A stretch of 64,000 bases of DNA from Pseudomonadota bacterium (lineage in GTDB: Bacteria > Pseudomonadota > Alphaproteobacteria > SHVZ01), in NCBI GenBank assembly GCA_016195085.1, contig JACQAG010000012.1, forward strand, positions 60,416 to 124,415, given 5' to 3'. The notes beneath the pieces were generated by a model that made no database searches, was not told where the DNA came from, and saw only the letters and a program-made list of their open reading frames with translations. Numbering within the stretch: position 1 is the stretch's first letter; each line of letters starts with the position of its first letter. A program made the translations under genes and the position numbers. Positions 1 to 9,300 of the stretch are shown piece after piece.

Positions 1-665
1 TGCAGCAGCTGGTTGCGAGTCAGCACCAGCTCGCTGACGGTGGTCATCAAGCCTTCCAGCAGCTCGACTGCGACCCGGATGGATTGATTGGCGACCGCGC
101 TCTCGCGCACGCTCGAGGTCTCGCTGCCGGCGGCTTTGCTGTTCGGCTCGACGGGCTCGGGCTTGGTGGCCGCGTTCGGCGGTGCGGCGGGCGTCGGATC
201 GGAAACGGGCTCGGCCTCGGCTTCGGCTCCTGCGGCGGGCGCCTCGGCCGACGGAGTCGCGACGGCGGCGGTCTCCGCCGGGGTCTCGCCCTTGTAGATC
301 GCGTCCAGCCGGGCGATGAGGGCGGCATCGTCGCCCTGCGGCTCGACGCCGTCAGCCTGCTCGATGGCCGCCAAGATGCCTTTGATGCGATCCAAGGATT
401 CGAGCACGACGCCGATCGAGGCCGGAGCAGCCGTGAGACTGCCCTCGCGGAAGCGTCCCAGCACGTTCTCGCCCGCATGGGCGAGCTTCTCCAGCCGTGG
501 CAGGCCTAGAAAGCCGCACGTTCCCTTGATCGTATGCACCAGCCGGAAGATTCGGCCGATGAGATCCGCGTTGCCGGGATCCTGCTCGAGGGCGACGAGG
601 TCGTTGTCGACCTGCACCATGCTCTCGGCGGTCTCCGTCAAAAATTCCCGGATCAAGTCGTCCAT
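1..665 (-). CDS. cheA: Chemotaxis histidine kinase CheA, N-terminal part (cut by window edge)
   Basis: The open frame starts at the ATG at 665 and runs off the left edge (221 codons visible). Residues 1-105 form an Hpt domain: the motif RLVHTIKGTCGFLGL places the phospho-accepting histidine at about residue 44. A long Ala/Pro/Glu-rich linker (about 120-190) follows, then the start of the dimerisation helices (IRVAVELLEGLMTTVSELVL). This order (Hpt, linker, dimer helices) is that of CheA, which passes phosphate to CheY and CheB from receptor arrays at the cell pole. The ATP-binding and CheW-like domains would lie outside the window. A copy of the 20-bp box shared by nearby chemotaxis genes sits 76 bp before the start. 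It could in principle be a CheA-like kinase of a pilus system, but the CheZ genes nearby favour flagellar or general chemotaxis. Confidence 0.93.
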   Translation of the reverse strand, partial: MDDLIREFLTETAESMVQVDNDLVALEQDPGNADLIGRIFRLVHTIKGTCGFLGLPRLEKLAHAGENVLGRFREGSLTAAPASIGVVLESLDRIKGILAAIEQADGVEPQGDDAALIARLDAIYKGETPAETAAVATPSAEAPAAGAEAEAEPVSDPTPAAPPNAATKPEPVEPNSKAAGSETSSVRESAVANQSIRVAVELLEGLMTTVSELVLTRNQLL

Positions 666-741
666 GATTGCGCTCCCTCTAGACGCTGGCGTTCCTGTGC
701 CGATGTCACGACGATCATGGCTGCCCGGTCGGGCGCGTCAT

Positions 742-761
742 ATCAGACGAAAGTATGAGGC
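742..761 (-). promoter_or_regulatory. Shared 20-bp chemotaxis box, copy 1 (before cheA)
   Basis: On the minus strand this reads GCCTCATACTTTCGTCTGAT, identical in all 20 positions to the copy at 14546-14565. It lies 76 bp upstream of the cheA start, between cheA and the preceding gene, so cheA probably has its own promoter. It is most likely an activator-binding site or part of an alternative promoter; the protein that reads it is not known from the sequence. Confidence 0.6.
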
Positions 762-788
762 TGGATCATTGGTCTGCCGCGCCGGCGC

Positions 789-1145
789 TCAGATCGCATT
801 CGCGATGACGTGGAGGTCGTCGGGGTCGAGCGCATTGCCGTCCTGGTCGATCGGGCAGGGATCACCCCCAACCATCGCTTTTACGACCACCCTGGCGGCC
901 AGCTCCCAAGGTAGATTCTTGATCTCCTCGATCATCTCGTCCCGCCCGCGGTAGAACATGTAGTGGTCGGGCTCGCGCTCGGAGCCGGTCTCGGCCGATC
1001 GGGGGGCATAGAGCCATGCCTCGTAGCATTCGACCTCTCCGAGCAGGCCCCAGGCGAGGCGATGGACCCCGGCCGATCGGGGCATCTCCGCCTCGATACC
1101 GCGATCTTCGGACCCGCCGGCAAGGCGGGGCGGGGAGATGGTCAT
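789..1145 (-). CDS. Hypothetical protein upstream of cheA
   Basis: This 118-residue protein has no domain that I recognise. The start at 1145 is supported by a good ribosome-binding site (AAGGAGAT) a few bases upstream. The composition is acidic and soluble, with no signal peptide or membrane segment; the C-terminal half (VECYEAWLYAPRS, DHYMFYRGRDEMIEEIKNLPWELAARVV) looks like a compact alpha/beta fold. It is on the cheA strand and ends 123 bp before cheA, but a promoter-type box separates the two. It diverges from the 1361 gene across a 215-bp spacer. A signalling-related role is only guilt by association. Confidence 0.6.
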   Translation of the reverse strand: MTISPPRLAGGSEDRGIEAEMPRSAGVHRLAWGLLGEVECYEAWLYAPRSAETGSEREPDHYMFYRGRDEMIEEIKNLPWELAARVVVKAMVGGDPCPIDQDGNALDPDDLHVIANAI

Positions 1146-1279
1146 TCGAAATCTCCTTAAGAGCCGTTTCCTCGCACCCTCCGAGTGAAACGGGCCCGAT
1201 CTCGCAGGGAGCCTACCGGGGTCGCGATCGTCTCGGTATCAGCCGAAAGGTGGAGGGAGTGCGGGAGCGTCTGCCCGGA

Positions 1280-1299
1280 GGCTCATACTTTTGTCTGAT
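1280..1299 (+). promoter_or_regulatory. Shared 20-bp chemotaxis box, copy 2 (before the 1361 gene)
   Basis: GGCTCATACTTTTGTCTGAT matches the consensus GCCTCATACTTTCGTCTGAT at 18 of 20 positions. It lies 61 bp upstream of the ATG at 1361. About 20 bases further on is CATAGGGT, a weak -10-like element at the same distance as CGTAGCCT after copy 4. Confidence 0.55.
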
Positions 1300-1360
1300 G
1301 GTCCGGCATTGCCCGTCCGCATAGGGTCCGGCTTGTGACACAAGTCACCGGGGATGACCC

Positions 1361-2365
1361 ATGGACACATTGCTAGACGCCGACAGCCTGGATGCGAGCC
1401 CGCTCGCCGAGATACCGGCGCCCAAGGAAGCAAAGCAGCCCACCGAGTTCACCTTTCGTCATCCCGTATTCGCGATCAAGGGCTCGTATTTCAGGCTGGC
1501 CCGCGACGACTCGACCCCCGTCTATTACGTAAATCTCGGCGACATGCAGGCCGCCATTCCCATCGCGCGGTTGACAGGGTCCTTCGACATTGCGGAGGGC
1601 AGCCCGGACATCGAGCTGCTGGCGATTGTCGAGAAGGGGCTGCGGTTCGTCCGCGAGATCCGTCCGGGCGACACGGTGCCCTCCGAGCTGCTGGACGGCT
1701 CGGCGTCGTGGACCGTGACCAGTCGACACCTCGAAGCCTCGCAGGCGCGGTTCTCGATGCAGCTTGTCTCCTGGCTCAACGGCAAGCAGCTCGACACCCT
1801 GGACGGGCACGCCTTCGCCGACATGCTCGAAGACCCCGAAGTCAAGGCAAAGGTGCAGCACGCGTTCGGCGCGATCGCGCAGAAGCTCGGTCTCGATTCG
1901 GATCGCAGGCAGGAGGTCGTGGACAAGATCGACCAGCTCGTCCGCGAGTTCTCCTATATCGAGGCCTTGCGCAGCCGTTCGTTCAAAGTGAAGCGGATCT
2001 CCTCGAATCTGCGTTCCCTCGGCGCCACCTACAAGCGGGAGCGGTCGATCTACGAGGAAATCGGCCGCGCGCAATCTTTGATCGGGATTCCCGTCAGCAA
2101 GCTCGGTTCCCTCTTCGACCAGATCGACGCCAACACCGGCGAAATCCTTTCCTTGCTGCGCAAGCATGAGGAGACGATCGAATACATTCGCCGCATGCGC
2201 GACGACCTGCATCAGCAATTGATGCGCTGGGACGAGCTGATCGCCGCCTGGGATGAGGTAACCATCGAGCGCAGCGCCGACAACGAGCGGCGAATCCGCC
2301 AGACCTACCGCTTCGTCGCCCGCTACTTCCCGCAGACCTCCGATTGGTCTCTCTCCATACGCTGA
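1361..2365 (+). CDS. Hypothetical protein with C-terminal helical region, chemotaxis locus
   Basis: This 334-residue soluble protein has no domain I can name. Residues 25-125 are beta-rich (FTFRHPVFAIKGSYFRLAR, SWTVTSRHLEASQARFSMQLVSWL). From about 150 onward it is largely helical with heptad-like stretches (RQEVVDKIDQLVREFSYIEALRSR, KHEETIEYIRRMRDDLHQQLMRWDEL), suggesting coiled coil. It is followed after 18 bp by a PilZ-like gene on the same strand, and its promoter carries the box also found before cheA and cheZ. A role in motility or chemotaxis control is inferred from that shared control; no enzymatic motif is visible. The ATG at 1361 was preferred because it follows a GGGG stretch at suitable spacing. 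Confidence 0.7.
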   Translation: MDTLLDADSLDASPLAEIPAPKEAKQPTEFTFRHPVFAIKGSYFRLARDDSTPVYYVNLGDMQAAIPIARLTGSFDIAEGSPDIELLAIVEKGLRFVREIRPGDTVPSELLDGSASWTVTSRHLEASQARFSMQLVSWLNGKQLDTLDGHAFADMLEDPEVKAKVQHAFGAIAQKLGLDSDRRQEVVDKIDQLVREFSYIEALRSRSFKVKRISSNLRSLGATYKRERSIYEEIGRAQSLIGIPVSKLGSLFDQIDANTGEILSLLRKHEETIEYIRRMRDDLHQQLMRWDELIAAWDEVTIERSADNERRIRQTYRFVARYFPQTSDWSLSIR

Positions 2366-2383
2366 CGGGATCGTCGGGAGATC

Positions 2384-2767
2384 ATGATGTTGACAGCCGT
2401 AAAAGAGTTTTTTTACGCCAAAGACCCGGCGCCACCAGACCGACGGTCCGCGGAGATGCGCCAAGCGCCGCGCGTGCCGACGCCTCCCCAGTGCGTCGTC
2501 AAGATCGACAGCAAGATCTATCCGTTGCGCAACTGGAGCACGCTCGGGTTCCTGGCCGGATCCTATGAGGGCGATCTCATCGTCAAGCAGCGCATCAAGC
2601 TTGCCATCGCCGTCCGCCAGGACCATTTCAACATTGCCTTCGACGCCGAAGCGGTCGTCGTCAGGATCGAAGGCGGAGAAATCGCCGGCCGCTTCATCTT
2701 TCTGCAGCCGGAGAAGCGACGGGAGATCGAAGCCTACTTCGTCCATTATGCTCGAGGCGGGCCGTAG
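2384..2767 (+). CDS. PilZ-like domain protein (putative c-di-GMP receptor)
   Basis: This 127-residue protein has the two hallmarks of PilZ c-di-GMP binding: an arginine pair of RxxxR form (RQAPR, about residues 26-30) and NWSTLGF (about 50-56), which fits the (D/N)xSxxG motif. Between and after them are the expected beta strands (VVKIDSKIYPL, IKLAIAVRQDHFNIAFDAEAVVVRI). PilZ proteins tie the second messenger to motility or exopolysaccharide output. It lies 18 bp after the 1361 gene and is probably co-transcribed. An EAL phosphodiesterase at 32089 could set the ligand level. The assignment rests on motif spacing and not on overall identity. Confidence 0.68.
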   Translation: MMLTAVKEFFYAKDPAPPDRRSAEMRQAPRVPTPPQCVVKIDSKIYPLRNWSTLGFLAGSYEGDLIVKQRIKLAIAVRQDHFNIAFDAEAVVVRIEGGEIAGRFIFLQPEKRREIEAYFVHYARGGP

Positions 2768-2923
2768 TGGGGCCACCGAGCGGAGACCGGGCTCGAACGG
2801 CGCTGCCTTGCTCCTCGCGCAACGAAATTACGTGGGGGCGCCTTTGTGCAGACGCCTTCGCCAGGCTGGTATAAGCTAGCGTCGTCGCCGTTTGCACGCA
2901 GACCCCTGATCCAGAAGCGATCG

Positions 2924-3295
2924 ATGACCGTGCCGACCGTGAACAATACAACTGCATCGGTTCCGCTGGCGCCGTCGCCTTCGCGGTCGGCCGAGCCTGC
3001 GGACGGTGCCGCCGCAGCCGGTCAGCGCCCCAAGCTGCGCCCGGAGCAGGAAATTCGCGCAAGCGACGTCATCGCCCGCTTCACCAATGGCTATATCGAC
3101 GAGCGGAAGGCAATCGAGCATCTGACGGCAATCGGCCTCAGCGCCAACGAGGCGGCGGCTCGGCTGCAGCACGCTGTGCCCCACAGCAAGCCCAGCACGG
3201 GCGAGATTGGCGAAGTGCCGTTGCCGAAGGACGCAAGCCCCACGCCTCGCCTTTCCGTCGATGCGCTGCTGACCGCACAAAACGCCCGTGGCTGA
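2924..3295 (+). CDS. Small hypothetical protein
   Basis: With the ATG at 2924 this is a 123-residue protein; a GTG at 2846 in the same frame would add 26 residues. The N-terminus is low-complexity (Ala/Pro/Ser rich) and probably disordered. A short helical block follows (IRASDVIARFTNGYIDERKAIEHLTAIGLSANEAAARLQHA), shaped like a small helix-turn-helix or UBA-like fold, and then a Pro-rich tail. No function can be given. It converges with the giant kinase gene on the other strand, the two ends lying 50 bp apart. Confidence 0.5.
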   Translation: MTVPTVNNTTASVPLAPSPSRSAEPADGAAAAGQRPKLRPEQEIRASDVIARFTNGYIDERKAIEHLTAIGLSANEAAARLQHAVPHSKPSTGEIGEVPLPKDASPTPRLSVDALLTAQNARG

Positions 3296-3345
3296 GCCGG
3301 TCCGCGCTCGTCGCGAATCGTTCGACGCGCGCCGACGGCCGACCA

Positions 3346-6300
3346 TCAGCGCCGGCGGCGCGCCGCCTCGGCCGTCGCCAGGACGACCCTGATCCGGTCA
3401 ACCACGTCCTTGGGCGCAAATGGTTTGCGGATGATGCCGACGACTCCCGGCGGCGGATTGCGGTCATCCAGCACCTTGGCTGAGAAGGCCGTGCAGATGA
3501 GCACGGGCATGTCGGACCTGAGCGCGTGCGCCGTCTCGGCCAGCATCGTTCCGGTGACGTTCGGCATGGTCTGGTCGGTGACGATCAGGTCGAAGCCGGC
3601 AGGATCTTCCTTGATCCGCGCCAAGGCCTTGGTCGAGTTCAAATAGGCTTCGACCTCGAAACCGGCTCGCAGCAGCGTCATCTCCAGGAGCTCGCAGACG
3701 TGCTCCTCATCGTCGACCACCAGGATGCGGGGCGCCTGCTCGCGCGCTTCCCGGGACTGCCTTTCCATTCGCGTCAAGCCGACCGCCACATCGGCGGCAA
3801 GCGCACGCAAAGCGCCTTCCTCGCTTGCGGGCGAGGCTCCGGAGGCCGCCACCATCACCGTCGTCACGGCCGGGGCGGCAGTTTCCGCCGCCTTGCCATT
3901 CGGTATCGTCTCGGCGCTCAAAGGCAGCAGCAAGTTGAAGCTCGTACCTTGTCCCTTCTTCGAGCGCACATGCACGGCTCCGCCGTGGCTCTCGACGATG
4001 CCGGCCACGGAGGGGAGGCCCAAGCCGGTGCCGGTACCGGCAGGCTTGGTGGTGAAGAACGGCTCGAAGATATGAGCGAGGACATCGGCACCCATCCCGC
4101 TACCGGAGTCGCAGACTTCGATGCGAAAGTGCGGGCCTTGGCTCAGCGTACCGCGCCATAGCTCGGCCGCGCCGTCGGCATGCTCGTCCATGATGTGGTG
4201 GAGAGGGCTCGACTCGATGTCGCGTTTGCGCAGTTCTTCGGCCCGCGAGCCATCCACCTCGATCCGCTCGAGCTTCAACGTGACCGTGCCGGGCTTTCCT
4301 TCCAAGGCGTGACTGGCGTTGAGGCAGAGATTGATGAGCGCTTGCTCCATCCTGACCTTGTCATGGAGGACCAGACTCTGATCGGGCGGGGCTTCGATGT
4401 GCAGCGCCGCACTGCTAGGCAGCGAAATCCGGGCGAGCTTGCCCGCCTCGCGCACGGTGACGGCGAGATCGCTGCACTCGAAGGCTCCGGATTTTGCCTT
4501 GGCGAAGTTGTTGAGATTGTCGACGATGGCGCGGCCGCGCGCCGCCCCCTCGACGATGTTGGCGAGCGAGCGATCGAGCGGGGCGATCGCATCGGCCAAG
4601 ATGCGGAGCGATTTCCGCGCGGCCTTGGGATCGCCGACCGGCAGCTTGTCGACGAGCGACCGGGCGACGCCGACCTGGCCCTGCGACAGCGAGGCGAAGC
4701 CCATGACCACGGTCAGCATGTTGTTGAAGTCGTGGGCGACGGTTCCGGCCATGGTGCCGATGGCTTCGGCCTTCTGCGCTTGCAGGAGTCTTTCCTGCAC
4801 GGCCATGCGGTCGGCCGCCTCGCGGCGCTCCAAGGTCACGTCCTGAGCGATCAGGAGCCGGTTGCCGCGCTCGGTATCCAGCAGCTCGAAATGCAGCGTT
4901 CGGTCGCCCGGCAAGTTCGCCTCGACCGCGGTCGTGCCGGCTGTCAGCAAGGCATCGGCCATGTCGTCGGGCGCCTGCAGCATCCGCAGAAGCGCGGCCA
5001 GGCTCGAGCCTTGCACCGGGCCGCCGCTCTGGCTATCCAGACGGTCGATGAGCTCCGCCATCTTGAGAAAGCCGTGGTTCCAGAATATCGCCTTGCCGTC
5101 GCCATCGAGGATGACGAGCGCGGAGGGCAACGTATCCATGACCGATTGCAGAAGGAAGCTACGCTTGGCGAGCTCCGCCTGGCTCAGCCGTTCGATCTCC
5201 GCCAGCGAGCGCCTGAGCTCGGTTTCGATCTGCCTTAGATCGGTCACATCCGAGATCAGATTGACGATCTCGCCGCTCCTGGTGCGCGACACCGTGTTGC
5301 GGAGATGGCGGCCGTTGCGGGAGATCTCATGGGGGATGCCGCTCGCGTCGCGATGCGGCTTCAGGCGCTCTTCCAGCCAAATCGCCGGATCGCCCTCGTT
5401 CGGGTCCTCGCCTCCGCCGCCGGATTTCCAAAACAGCTGGGCCAGGTCGACGAAGGTCAGACCCGGGGTTATGTCGATGCCGACGCGGGCGAAGCCCGTG
5501 CGGAACGCTTCGTTGAACAGCACCAGACGATCGCTGCGATCATAGAGCGCGAACCGATCGGTCATTGCGTTGATGGCCTCCATCAGCCGTTCCTCGGCGC
5601 GCCGGAGATCGGTCACATCGACCGTCAGCCGGACGGTCTCGCCACTCAAGGTCCGGAACGCCATGCTGCGGAACTGGCGATCGCCGCGGCGAATCTCGAA
5701 GGATTCGCCGGAAGCCTCGCGGTGACGGCGCAATCGATCCTCGAGCCATTGCTCCCGGCTCATGCCCTCGGCGGAGACGAGGCCGTGCTCCCAGAACCGC
5801 TCGCACAATTGCCGGTAGGTAATGCCATGATGAGATTCCGGTCCGATCGGCGCGATCTCGCGGGCGTAGGCGTCGTTGTAGAGAACCAGGCGGTCGTTCT
5901 CGTCGTAAAGTGCGAAGCTTTCGCCGAGCGAATTGATAGCCTCCAGAAGACGTGACTCGGCACGCCGAAGGTCGGTGATGTCGGTTGACAAGCGGACGGT
6001 CTCGCCGCTGCTCGTCCGGGACGTCTTCGAGCGAAAATTGCGGCCTTTCCGCCGGATCTCGATCGGCTTTCCGGAGCCCTCTCGATGCCGCCTGATGAAC
6101 AGCTCCATCCATGCGTCCTTGTCCATGCCGTCGTCCGCGGCCATTCCGGCGTCCCAGAAGGCTTCGCACAACTCCCGATAGCTCATTCCCTGGCGCAGGG
6201 CCGGGCCGGCGGCGGCGAGCTGACGGCGGTAGGCGTCGTTGTAGAGGACGAGACGATCGTTATTGTCGAACAGCGCAAAGCCGTCTCCGATCGAGTTGAT

Positions 6301-9300
6301 CGCCTCGACGAGACGCGACTCGGCTCGGCGTAGATCGGTCACGTCGGCCGTGAGCCGCACGGTCTCGCCGCTCGTCGTCCGGTAGACCATGTTCTGGATA
6401 TAGCGGCCATCGCGGACGACCTCGTAGGGAATGCCGCTCGCCGCACGGTGCAATCGCATCCGAGTGGCAACCCACTCCTCCACATCGGCGACCCCGTCGG
6501 TGAAGGCCTCGCCCGATCGCCAGATACAGCGGAGAACCTGCTCAAAGGTCAGCTCCGGCGATACGACGGCGCCCAGCCGTATAAGCTCCTCGCGATAGGC
6601 CTCGTTGCAGAGAACCAAGCGGTCGTCCCGGTCGTAGAGTCCGAAGCGGCCGGTCATGGCGTTGATCGCCTCGACCAGGCGTTCCTCGGCCCGGCGTAGA
6701 TCGGTGACGTCGACGACGAGCCGTACTGTCTCGCGGCTGCGGGTCCGGAAGGCCATGCTGCGAATACGATGGTCCCCGCGGCGGATCTCGAGCGGCTGGC
6801 CGGTCGCTTCCCGATGTCGAGTGAGGCGATCCTCCAGCCACGCTTCCTTCTCCATGCCGTCGACCTCGGCGCCGCCGCCTTCCCAGAATGCTTCGCATAG
6901 CTCCCGGTAGGTCATGCCGATGCGAAAGGCCGGGCCTGCCGCCTCCAAAGAGCGGCGATAGGCATCGTTGTGCAGGACCAGGCGGTCATTCTCGTCGAAG
7001 AGGGCGAAGCTGTTATCCAGCGCGTTGACCGCCTCGATTAGGCGCGTCTCGGCGTGTCTCAGAACAGTCACGTCGGTCGTCAGCCGCACCGTCTCACCGC
7101 CCTTGGTGCGGAACGCCCGGTTCTGAACGTGGCGCCCTGCCCGATACACCTCGTAGGGCTCGCCGGTCGCCTCGCGATGCGGCCGCATACGGAGCGCAAC
7201 CCACCCCTCTTCATCGGCGATCCCGTCGCCAGTCGCTCGCCCTGAGCGCCAGATGCTGCGCAGGATCGCCTCGAAGGTCAGATCGGGCGTAATCTCGACG
7301 CCGATCTCATTCAAGACCTGCCGATAGGGCTCGTTGCAAAGAACTAGACGGTCGTCGCGGTCATACAGCGCAAACCGGTCGGAGATCGCATTGATCGCCT
7401 CGACCAGGCGCTCTTCGGCGCGCCGAAGATCGGTGATGTCCGAGGAGAGGTAGAGAGTTTCGCCGGTGGGCGTGCGCGTTTCGCTCACGCGTCGGATCTG
7501 CCCGGGACGGCGAACCTCGAAGGGCCGCCCGTCGGCAGCACGGTAGAGCGCCTCGCGCTTCTCGAACCATTCATCGCGGGTCATGTTGGGCGGAACCAAG
7601 ATCAAGCCCGAGTTCCAGACGGCGTTGCTGACATCCCTGCGGGCAACTCCCGGCGCGACTGTGTCTGCGATCGGCGCGAACTCCCGCATGGCCGCGTCAT
7701 TGTAGAGAACGAGCCGTTCGTCGGCGTCGAACAGCACGAAGCTGTCGCTCATGGCGTTGATCGCCGTCTGCAACCGCTCCTCGGCGCGCCGGAGGTCGGT
7801 CACATCGATGGACAGGCGCACGGTCTCGCCCTGGCCGGTCCGGTATTCCGTCACCCGGAGCACGCGGCCATTTCGCCTGACCTCGATCGGCTGTCCATCT
7901 GCGGCATGGTGCTCGGCCATGCGCTTGTTCAGCCATTTTTCCCGGGTTCTTCCGGACGTGGCCGGCACCACGCCGGCGTCCCAAAACTTCCCCAGGATCT
8001 CCTCGTAGGTCGTGCCCGGGACCACATTGCCGACAAAGGACAGCAATTCGTGATGGCACGCCTCATTCGCCATGACCAGCCGATCCTCGGCATCGAACAA
8101 GGCGAAGCTGTCATTGAGCACGCTGACCGCATCGTGCAGACGCTTCTCGGCCTGCTTGATGGCGCTGATATCGGTGTGGGTGATGATAAATGCGCCATCC
8201 CCGGTGCGCATGCGTCTCGCTTCGATCGAGCGTCCGTCCTCGAGCTGCCATATGCGTGTTCCCGGCTTGAACGCGCCCGCGGCATTGGCGCTCGCGCCCG
8301 GGGCACCATAGCCGGTCTCTCGGAAGAGCGTGTAGGCTTGATCATGTGTCATCGCTCGCTGTAGGAGCTCAGCAAAGCGTGGAAACAGCCGGCGGGTGGA
8401 CGCGTTCCAAAGCACCAAGCGTTGGTCGGAATCGAACAGCAGGATCGAACTATCGAGGCCATCGACGAGATCGCTGAGCTGAACCTGCGCTTGGCGCAGC
8501 TCGGTGATGTCTTGGTGCACGAGTATGAGTTTTCCATCCTCCGTCCGGGCGCTGGTGACGCGCGCGATGCGGCCGCTTGGCGTGCGCAGCTCCACGGTGG
8601 CCGGCGTGCCCTCCCGCAGATCGCTGATGCGTCGCTGCTTCCAACGAGCGGCCTCGGCGTCGGTGAACGGGTCACCATCGGGATGCCGAAGAAGATAATG
8701 GTAACCGGGCATCGTGACCCGCTCTTCGATGGTCTTGCCGATCACGTCCGAGCTCGACAGCTCCGGATACATGGCGAAGTAGAAGTCATTGGCCTCTGAC
8801 ATACGGCCATCGCCTTCGCACAGTGCCACGCCCACCGGCATGAGCTCGAACAGCTTTCTCAGCTTCTGCTCGGCATCGCGCAGGTCGGTAATGTCGGTCG
8901 TGCGGCGCACGGTTTCGCCACCGCGGGTGCGGAACACGGCGTTCCGATAATGTCTGCCAAGGCGCGTGTACTCGACGGGGACTCCGGTGGCGGCACGGTG
9001 CGCGTTGATTCGGACCTTGAGCCATTCTTCTTTGGTGCGCTCGCTTCTATTCGCGATGCCAGCCTCCCAGATGGCGTCATGAATCTCCAGGAAGTGGCGG
9101 CCCGTTGTCACCAGGTGAGCGATGGGCGCCAGCTCGAGACGATAAGCCTCGTTGAAGATCGCCAGCCGGTCGTCGCGGTCGTAGATCGCCAGACTATCGT
9201 CGAGGGCGTTGATGCCGTCGATCAGGCGCTCTTCGGCTTGGCGTGTCTCGGTTATGTCGAACCCGACCTGAACCAAACCGCCTTCGCTCGTGCGCGCGGT

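Noticed and set aside
1373..2776. 467-codon open frame antisense to the 1361 and PilZ-like genes
   Set aside because: Covers two genes that have good starts and recognisable features; no motif of its own.
5235..7407. CRISPR-like or tandem DNA repeat
   Set aside because: The periodicity is that of protein modules of about 360 bp with divergent sequence, inside one reading frame.
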